This document shows positions 15,336 to 22,500 of a stretch of 22,500 bases of DNA, piece after piece (within the stretch, counting starts at the first letter, position 1; each line of letters starts with the position of its first letter). Source of the stretch: Monoplex corrugatus (lineage: Eukaryota > Mollusca > Gastropoda > Littorinimorpha > Ranellidae); assembly GCA_030674185.1 (NCBI GenBank), contig JAPXFY010000049.1, positions 87,501 through 110,000 on the forward strand, written 5' to 3'. The translations under genes and the position numbers were made by a program. The notes beneath the pieces were generated by a model, which made no database searches, was not told where the DNA came from, and worked only from the letters and a program-made list of their open reading frames with translations.

Positions 15336-16390
15336 TGCGCTTGCAGAGGCCCCTAGCTGTGACCTGACCTTATTTCAGCTAGAGAGGGCTGACTATGCAC
15401 ATTACGCCTGCTGATAGAGGTTGTGCAGTGGAAGGAAGAAAATGAGTTAGTTGCTAAATAGTCTTAGGTTTTGCAGCGCCTTTTAACAGTCTGTCTAATA
15501 TGTAAATGACCGCTTTGCCAATACAAGTAGCATTAAAATGATACCAAACATGACCAGATTAATGTAAATGACGACACTACTGCATCCTGTACAAAACTGG
15601 CCTAATTTCACGCAGTAGAGCGATTTTGTCAAGATCTCAGTTTTTTGTGTTTTTCTCCATAATTTTCAACCCTTATAGCTAAGCTTCTGAGGTATTCACA
15701 CACTATTAGAACTATTTTACACAAACTTCAACACTTCAGAAAGCGTCTTCACTTAATTAGAAAAAATTCCACCTCGGCAGGGAAGGAGAGAGACGCGATA
15801 TAATTACATCACTGTAGAGCGACAACTTAACCGACACGATGTTTCACCTTGTACAGACCATTTCCATTCTCTTTTCTTGTGTTCGACAGAGAGATGCTAC
15901 AATATTCAAGACATTGTCATACGTCTTGACGATCACTTATCACATCCCAGCAGATGGTTTCCGACTTAATTCGAGTAAGGAGAGCAACGCAAGTTAAGTA
16001 CCCTGCCTTCACGAAGTTGGCCACTTGACTTGTCTAACTTGGCAAGGGCACACTAAACACCATTCATCACTCGAAGTGTTGTGGTTTTTTATTTTGGTCA
16101 TTATTATTCATTAATTCTTTTTTGTCTGCTTAAGTCGCTCAATACATGCACATCAGAGTGGGGCACTCGGACACAATCGGTTCTGTTCATCTTCAGTGCC
16201 TTTCTAATAAGCTTACATCGGTATTGACGAACAGAAACAACAGGTTTATCACTCAAAATAGTAGATCTTATCTATTCAAGGAGATGTTTTGCTGCAGCCA
16301 AATATAATTGACATTATGTATTGTGTTCCGTTGAGTTTGTCAGTGAATGCAGAATACTAGCTGGCAATTTGGGCCCAATCTGTGAGAATA
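15336..16390. other. 1.05-kb non-satellite island inside the minisatellite
   Basis: Complex-sequence DNA lies between two arrays built from the same 28-bp motif. I see no frame of useful length, no tRNA boxes, and no clear terminal repeats; GAGGCCCCTAGCTGTGACC at the left does not pair with the right end. It could be a non-autonomous mobile element or ancestral sequence flanked by array growth. Confidence 0.6.
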
Positions 16391-17100
16391 CTGTTTGTGT
16401 GGTCTGTTGTTGTTGATTGTGTTGTTTGTGTTGTCTATTGTTGATTGCGATGTTTGTGTTGTCTGTTGTAGATTGTGATGTTTGTGTTGTTTATTGTTGA
16501 TTGTGATGTTTGTGTTGTCTGTTGTAGATTGTGATGTTTGTGTTGTTTATTGTTGATTGTGATGTTTGTGTTGTCTGTTGTAGATTGTGATGTTTGTGTT
16601 GTTTATTGTTGATTGTGATGTTTGTGCTGTCTGTTGTAGATTGTGATGTTTGTGTTGTTTGTTGTTGTTGATTGTGATGTTTGTGTTGTCTATTGTTATT
16701 GTGATGTTTTGTGCTGTCTGTTGTAGATTGTGATGTTTGTGTTGTTTATTGTTGATTGTGATGTTTGTGTTGTCTGTTGTAGATTGTGATGTTTGTGTTG
16801 TTTATTGTTGATTGTGATGTTTGTGTTGTCTGTTGTAGATTGTGATGTTTGTGTTGTTTGTTGTTGTTGATTGTGATGTTTGTGTTGTCTATTGTTGATT
16901 GTGATGTTTGTGTTGTCTGTTGTAGATTGTGATGTTTTTTTTTTGTCTGTTTTGATTGTGATGTTTGTGTTGTCTGTTGTTAATTGTGGATGTTTGTGTT
17001 GTTTATTGTTGATTGTGATGTTTGTGTTGTCTGTTTTAATTGTGGATGTTTGTGTTGTTTATTGTTAGATTGTGATGTTTGTGTTGTCTGTTGTTAGTGG
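16391..17100 (+). repeat. 28-bp minisatellite with alternating 56-bp order
   Basis: GATTGTGATGTTTGTGTTGT units alternate between a CTGTTGTA ending and a TTATTGTT ending, giving a 56-bp dimer from about 16440 to 16830, then irregular units. It uses the same base motif as the array before the island, but a different dimer. Confidence 0.92.
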
Positions 17101-17985
17101 TGAATGTTTGTGTTGTCTACACACTGCCTAGAACCATCACGATGGTAAAGATTGTGTGGACGTGTTGATCATGATGTTTGTGTTGTCTACACACTGCCTA
17201 GAACCATCACAATGGTAAAGATTGTGTGGACGTGTTGATCATGATGTTTTGTGTTGTGTACACACTGCCTAGAACCATCACGATGGTAAAGATTGTGTGG
17301 ACGTGTTGATCATGATGTTTGTGTTGTGTACACACTGCCTAGAACCATCACGATGGTAAAGATTGTGTGGACGTGTTGATCATGATGTTTTGTGTTGTCT
17401 ACACACTGCCTAGAACCATCACGATGGTAAAGATTGTGTGGACGTGTTGATCATGATGTTTTGTGTTGTCTACACACTGCCTAGAACCATCACGATGGTA
17501 AAGATTGTGTGGACGTGTTGATCATGATGTTTGTATTGTCTACACACTGCCTAAACCATCACGATGGTAAAGATTGTGTGGACGTGTTGATCATGATGTT
17601 TGTGTTGTCTACACACTGCCTAGAACCATCATGATGGTAAAGATTGTGTGGACGTGTTGATCATGATGTTTTGTGTTGTCTACACACTGCCTAGAACCAT
17701 CATGATGGTAAAGATTGTGTGGACGTGTTGATCATGATGTTTTGTGTTGTCTACACACTGCCTAGAACCATCACGATGGTAAAGATTGTGTGGACGTGTT
17801 GATCATGATGTTTTGTGTTGTCTACACATGCCCAGAACCATCATGATGGTAAAGATTGTGTGGACGTGTTGATCATGATGTTTGTGTTGTCTACACACTG
17901 CCTAGAACCATCACGATGGTAAAGATTGTGTGGACGTGTTGATCATGATGTTTTGTGTTGTCAACAGATTGCATACAATTGTTCA
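17101..17985 (+). repeat. 70-bp satellite, about 12 units, with an internal palindrome
   Basis: Landmarks per unit are TCTACACACTGCCTAGAACC, ATCACGATGGTAAAGATTGT and GTGGACGTGTTGATCATGAT, with a period of 70-71 bp (131 to 201 past 17000). Each unit holds ACCATC-AC-GATGGT (or the perfect palindrome ACCATCATGATGGT) and ATCATGAT. The last part of the unit (GTTGATCATGATGTTTGTGT) is nearly the 28-bp motif of the neighbouring array. A diverged partial unit ends near 17985. Confidence 0.95.
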
Positions 17986-18004
17986 AACGTCGCTTCCCCT
18001 GTTT

Positions 18005-18012
18005 CCGGAAGT
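18005..18012 (+). promoter_or_regulatory. ETS-like motif before the candidate exon
   Basis: CCGGAAGT lies 11 bp before the ATG at 18023. It fits the ETS/GABP consensus often found in TATA-less promoters. One 8-mer in 22 kb is weak evidence by itself. Confidence 0.25.
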
Positions 18013-18022
18013 TGACGACAAA

Positions 18023-18077
18023 ATGGCGATGAGCCACTACTCTCACATCCTGTTCATCTGGGTTTTGCCTGTTCATG
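18023..18077 (+). CDS. Candidate first coding exon of a secreted protein
   Basis: A short non-repetitive patch (17986-18122) has an ATG in strong context (CAAAATGGCG) reading MAMSHYSHILFIWVLPVH, a Met start, short polar segment and hydrophobic core like a signal peptide. It then meets CATG followed by GTAAGAG, a good splice donor at 18078, giving a phase-1 junction, common after signal-peptide exons. Just upstream is CCGGAAGT (18005-18012), an ETS-type promoter site, and AAAATGGCG also resembles a YY1 site. No later exon is visible in the window, where simple repeats follow. It could be chance; I do not recognise the protein. Confidence 0.3.
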
Positions 18078-18123
18078 GTAAGAGTTGTTTGTTGCAGGCT
18101 GTTTCGGTCAGAACGATGTGTTT

Positions 18124-18475
18124 TGTTGATGATGATGATGGTGGCGATGATGTTGATGGTGATGATGATGATGAGATGACGTGACGATGACGATAGTGAC
18201 GGATGGTGAAGTGGTGGTGATGATGACGACGACGATATCAATGATGATAATGACGACAAGCAGGATGAATTGGAGGACGATGACGACGATCTTGATGATG
18301 ACGATGATGGTGACGATGACGACGATGATTATGATCATGATGACGACGACGTCTGTGAGATGTACAACGACGACGATATGACTAAGATGATGATGATTAT
18401 GACAACGATGATGAAGGACGACACGATTATGTTGATGATGTTGATATTCATAACAGTGATCATGATTGTATTTTA
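18124..18475. repeat. GAT/GAC trinucleotide tract
   Basis: About 350 bp of GAT, GAC and ATG triplets. Asp-rich plus frames and His-rich minus frames arise from the repeat. Confidence 0.95.
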
Positions 18476-18477
18476 AC

Positions 18478-18842
18478 ATAAATTGTATGGGTTAGCGTTA
18501 TGTTTTGCTGATAATAGAAATGACAACAGCAACAATGGTGATGTAACAATAATGAAATAGAAAAGAAGAAGAAAAAGAGAAGAAGAAGAAGAAGAAGAAG
18601 AATATAGTAATGATGATAATGAAAATAGAAATAATAACAATAATAATAATACATACAATAACAACAATAATGATAATATATAACAATATATAATATATGA
18701 TGATGATGATGATGATATCTCATATCATCATCATTATCATCATCATAACAATAATAACAATAATGACAATAATGATAATGATGATACTACTACTACTTCT
18801 GCTAACTACTACTACTACTACTACTCTAATTATGATGATGAT
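18478..18842. repeat. AT-rich trinucleotide tracts (AAT, GAA, GAT, ACT)
   Basis: A patchwork of short pure runs: GAAGAAGAA at about 18565-18600, AATAAT, GATGAT at 18698-18716, and TACTACTAC near 18785-18822. No gene. Confidence 0.93.
18698..18746. repeat. GAT/ATC hairpin
   Basis: GATGAT runs (18698-18718) meet ATCATC runs (18722-18746) across a 3-base centre CTC. The arms pair with one mismatch. The switch of strand phase at one point gives a near-perfect stem-loop. Confidence 0.85.
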
Positions 18843-19060
18843 GAACCATTTGACTGATATATAACCGAGTCAGAACTTATGTGATCTGACTCTAAAATGA
18901 TGGCCAGCGGTCACGCCAGTAGAAATCAGAAATGCAGGAAGATATGAAATCAGAACGTGTGGTGTTGAACTGACGAAACAAGACAGGCGATTTAAAGTGT
19001 CGGCCAGCTGCCCTTTGTCAAACGTGTACACAATAGATAACAAAGAAACAAAGTCACTCG
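18843..19060. other. Unique spacer before the terminal minisatellite
   Basis: Non-repetitive DNA of about 215 bp with no coding or RNA signal that I can support. Confidence 0.5.
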
Positions 19061-22000
19061 CTGACCACAAGCACAACAGATCACGATGACCACAGCCACA
19101 ACAGATCACATTTGACCATAAGCACCAACAGATCACAATTGACCATAGGCACAACAGATCGCAATTGACCATAGGCCAACAGATCAGGATTGACCACAAG
19201 CATAACAGATCAGGATTGACCATAAACACAACAGATCAAGATTGACCTCAAGCACAACGGATCAGGATTGACCACAACCACAACAGATCACGATTGAGCA
19301 TAAACACAACAGATCAGGATCGACGACAAACACAACACATCAGGATTGACCACAAGCACAACAGATCATGTTTGACCACAACATGACAGCTCGGGATTGA
19401 CCATGAGCACAACAGATCAGGATTGACCACAAGCACAACAGCTTACGATTGATGACAAGCACAACCTATCAGGATTGACCAGAGGCACAAATATCAGGAT
19501 TGTCCATAAGCACAACAGATGAGAATTCCCCACAAGCACAACAGACCAGGATTTACCACAAGCACAAAAGACCACGATTGACCATAAACACAACACATCA
19601 CGATTGATGATAAGCACAACAGATCAGGATTGACCACAATCAGACAATCAGGATTGACACAAGAAACTTAGGGTTCATGACAGCACAACATATCAGGATT
19701 TGACCACAATCAGAACAGATCAGGATTGACCACAAACACAACAGATCAGGATTGACATAGGTACAAGAGCTTATGATTGATGACAAGCACAACATATCAG
19801 TATTGACCAGAAGCACAACATATCAGTATTGACCAGAAGCACAACATATCAGTATTGACCAGAAGCACAAGATGATCAGGATTGATACCACAGCACAACA
19901 TCAGGCTTGACCACAAGCACAACATCTCAGGATTGACCACAACAAACAATATCAGGATTGACCAAAGCACAACATCAGGATTGCCATAAGCACAACATAT
20001 CAGGATTTACCAAGCACAACAATCTCAGGATTGACCACAATCAAACAGATCAGGACTGACCACAAACAACAGATCAGGATTGACCATAAGTACAAGAGCT
20101 TATGATTGATGACAAGCACAACATATCAGGATTGGCCAAAGCACAACATATCAGGATTTACCACAGCACAACATCTCAGGATTGACCACAAGCACAACAT
20201 CTCAGGATTGACCACAAGCACAACAGATCAGGCATCAGGCTTGACCACAACCACAACAGATCAGAGTTGACGAGAAACACATTAGATCATGATTGACCAT
20301 AAGCACAACAGATCAAGGTTGATGAGAAACACAACGGATTAGAATTGACCACAAGCACAACAGAAAAGGATTGACCACAACCACAACAGGTCAGGACTGA
20401 TGACAAGCACATCGGATCAGAACTGACCACAAGCACAACATATCAGGATTGACCATAAACACAACATATCAGGATTGATCATAAACACAACAGTCAGGAT
20501 TGACCATAAGTACAACAGCTCAGGATTGACCTAAGCACAACAGACCAAGACTGACCGTAAGCACAGCATATCAGGATTGACCACAAGCACAACAGGTCAG
20601 GATTGACTACAAGTACAACAGATCAGGATTGACCCTAAGCACAACAGATCAGGATTGAATTGACTACAACCAGAACAGATCAGCATTGACCATAAACACA
20701 ACAGATCAGGATTTACCTTAAGTACTACAGATCAGGATTGATGACAACCACAACAGCTCAGGATTGACCACGAGCACAACAGATTAGGATTGACCACAAA
20801 CACAAAGAAAAGGATTGTCCACAGCTACAACAGCTTATTATTGACCAGAAGCACAACATATCAGGATTGACAACAAACAGAACAGATCAGGATTAACCAC
20901 ACGCACAAAGAAAAGGATTGACCACAACCACAACAGGGTAGGATTGATGACAAGCACACCATATCAGAATTGACCATAAGCACAACAGATCAGGATTGAC
21001 CAGAAGCACAAAAGAACAGGATTGACCATAAGCACAACAGATCACGATCGACCAAAAAAACAACACATCAGAATCGATGAGAAACACAATAGATCAGGAT
21101 TGACCAGAAGCACAACATATCAGGATCGATGACAAACACAACAGCTCAGAATAGACCAGAAGCACAACACATCAGGATTGATGAGAAACACAACAGATTA
21201 GGATTGACCACAAGCACGACAGATCATGATTGACCACAAGCACAGCAGATCAGGAGTGACCAGAAGTACAACATATCAAGATTGACCAAAGCACAACTTA
21301 TAAGGCTTGACCTGAAGCACAACAGCTCAGGATTAACCACAAGCACAACTTATCAGGATTGACGGGAAACACAATACATCAGGATTAAGGACAACATATC
21401 AGGATTGACCAGAAGCATAACAGCTCAGGATTGACCATAGGCACAACAGATCAGGATGACCAGAAGCACAACATATCAGGATTGACCTGAAGCAAATTTG
21501 ATAGGATTGACGAGAAGCACAATATATCAGGATTGACCATAAGCGCAATAGATCAGGATTGATTTCAAGCACAAAGAAAAGGATTGAACAGGTTAGGATT
21601 GATGACAAGCACAACATATCAGGATTGACCAGAGGCACAACATATCAGGATTGACCACAAACACAACAGATCAGGTTCGACAGCAGACACAACAGATCAG
21701 GATTGACCACAAGCACAACAGATCAGGATTGACAACATCCACAACAGCTTATGATTAATGACTAGCACAGCCTATCAGGATTGACCAGAAGCACAACAGA
21801 TCAGGATTGACCACAATCACAACAGATCATCAAGACTGACCACAAGCACAAAGAAAAGAATTGACCACAACCACAACAGCTTATGATTGATGACAAGCAC
21901 AACATATCAGGATTGACTATAAGTACAACAAATTAGGATCGATGACAAACACAACAGATCAAGATTGATCACAAGCACAACAGATCAGGACTGACTATAA

Positions 22001-22500
22001 GTACAACAAATCAGGATCGACGACAAACACAACAGATCAGGATCGACAACAAGCACAACAGATCAGGATTGACGAGAAACACAACAGATCAGGATTGACG
22101 AGAAACACAACAGATCAGGATTGACCACAAGCACAACAGATCAGGATTGACCACAGCACAAAGAAAAGGATTGACCAAAACCACAACAGCTTATGATTGA
22201 TAACAAGCACAACATACCAGGATTGACCAGGAGCACAACCTATCAGGATTGACCAAAAGAACAACAGATCAGGATTGACCATGAGAACAAAAGCTTATGA
22301 TTGATAACAAACAAAACAAATCTGGATTAATGAGAAGCACAATATATCAGGATTTACCACAATCACAACAGATCAGGATTGACCACAAGCACAACAGATC
22401 AAGATTTACCACAATCACAACAGATCAGGATTTACCACAATCACAACACATCAGGATTGACCAGAAGCACAACACATCAGGATTGACCAGAAGCGCAACA
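19061..22500 (+). repeat. 26-bp minisatellite, about 130 units, continuing past the window
   Basis: The unit contains GATCAGGATTGACCACAAGC followed by ACAACA, and recurs every 26 bp with many point changes and small indels. Marked variants recur together, for example AAAGAAAAGGATTGACC followed by CAGCTTATGATTGATGAC, at about 21850 and again about 310 bp later. Minus-strand frames rich in Leu, Cys and Trp are artefacts of the period. It contains no unique spacers, so it is not a CRISPR array. The far end is outside the window. Confidence 0.95.

Noticed and set aside
15336..16390. Island as a DNA transposon with terminal inverted repeats
   Set aside because: I compared the ends (GAGGCCCCTAGCTG and CAATTTGGGCCCAATC regions) and found no convincing pairing or target duplication.
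18108..18480. Asp-rich, Met-rich and His-rich frames
   Set aside because: All arise from the GAT/GAC trinucleotide tract and exist in several frames at once.
19061..22500. Regular 26-bp repeats that might suggest a CRISPR array
   Set aside because: Units abut with no unique spacers, vary freely, and the surrounding DNA is eukaryotic transposon sequence.
14396..22500. The 26-bp array as an inverted relative of the 28-bp array
   Set aside because: The complement of the 26-bp unit (TTGTGCTTGTGGTCAATCC) shares only a loose GT-rich pattern with the 28-bp motif; I could not show homology by eye.

Overview
The window looks like non-genic chromosomal DNA from a eukaryote. It contains no prokaryotic operons, no CRISPR array and no complete host gene that I can support. 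It is dominated by nested, mostly decayed transposable elements in the first two thirds and by long minisatellite arrays in the rest. The repeat style suggests a marine invertebrate, perhaps a mollusc: CR1/L2-type LINE tail, Tc1-like and Harbinger elements, tRNA-headed SINEs, and a recurrent 3' core reading GCCCTGATATGGCTCT. That taxonomic guess is inference from memory of such repeats, not a search result.

Layout. 1-915: 3' end of a CR1/L2-like LINE with a broken reverse-transcriptase C-terminus. 1143 to about 3600: a Tc1-like DNA transposon with a nearly complete DD34E transposase (2099-3175). A 593-bp Harbinger-type deletion derivative (1456-2048, TTA target duplication) sits in its 5' region, and a 5'-truncated RTE-like LINE (about 3105-3571) sits at its 3' end. 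3669-3953: CA and CT microsatellites. 3964-8092: dispersed retroposon family A (four near-full copies in the window, about 555 bp, AAC-rich tail), two tRNA-headed SINEs (one per strand) and short unique stretches. 8105-11036: three minisatellites of 41, 55 and 48 bp, with retroposon family B and a TTAA-flanked MITE. 11113-14395: a second copy of the MITE interrupted by family B, a unique stretch with a TATA box, and a fourth family A copy interrupted by an RTE-like LINE, a family B copy and a 106-bp-arm inverted duplication. 14396-17985: 28/31-bp, 28-bp and 70-bp satellites that are related to each other, split by a 1.05-kb non-satellite island. 17986-18122: a small non-repetitive patch that could be a first exon encoding a signal peptide. 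18124-18840: simple repeats. 19061-22500: a 26-bp minisatellite running off the window.

How the parts fit. The insertions can be ordered from the interruptions: family A came first, then the RTE-like LINE and family B entered it, then an inverted duplication copied the family A/B junction. The Tc1-like element predates the Harbinger and RTE insertions within it. The only protein that could still be active is the Tc1-like transposase. It keeps its catalytic triad, but its last few residues are LINE-derived and no right terminal inverted repeat is visible.
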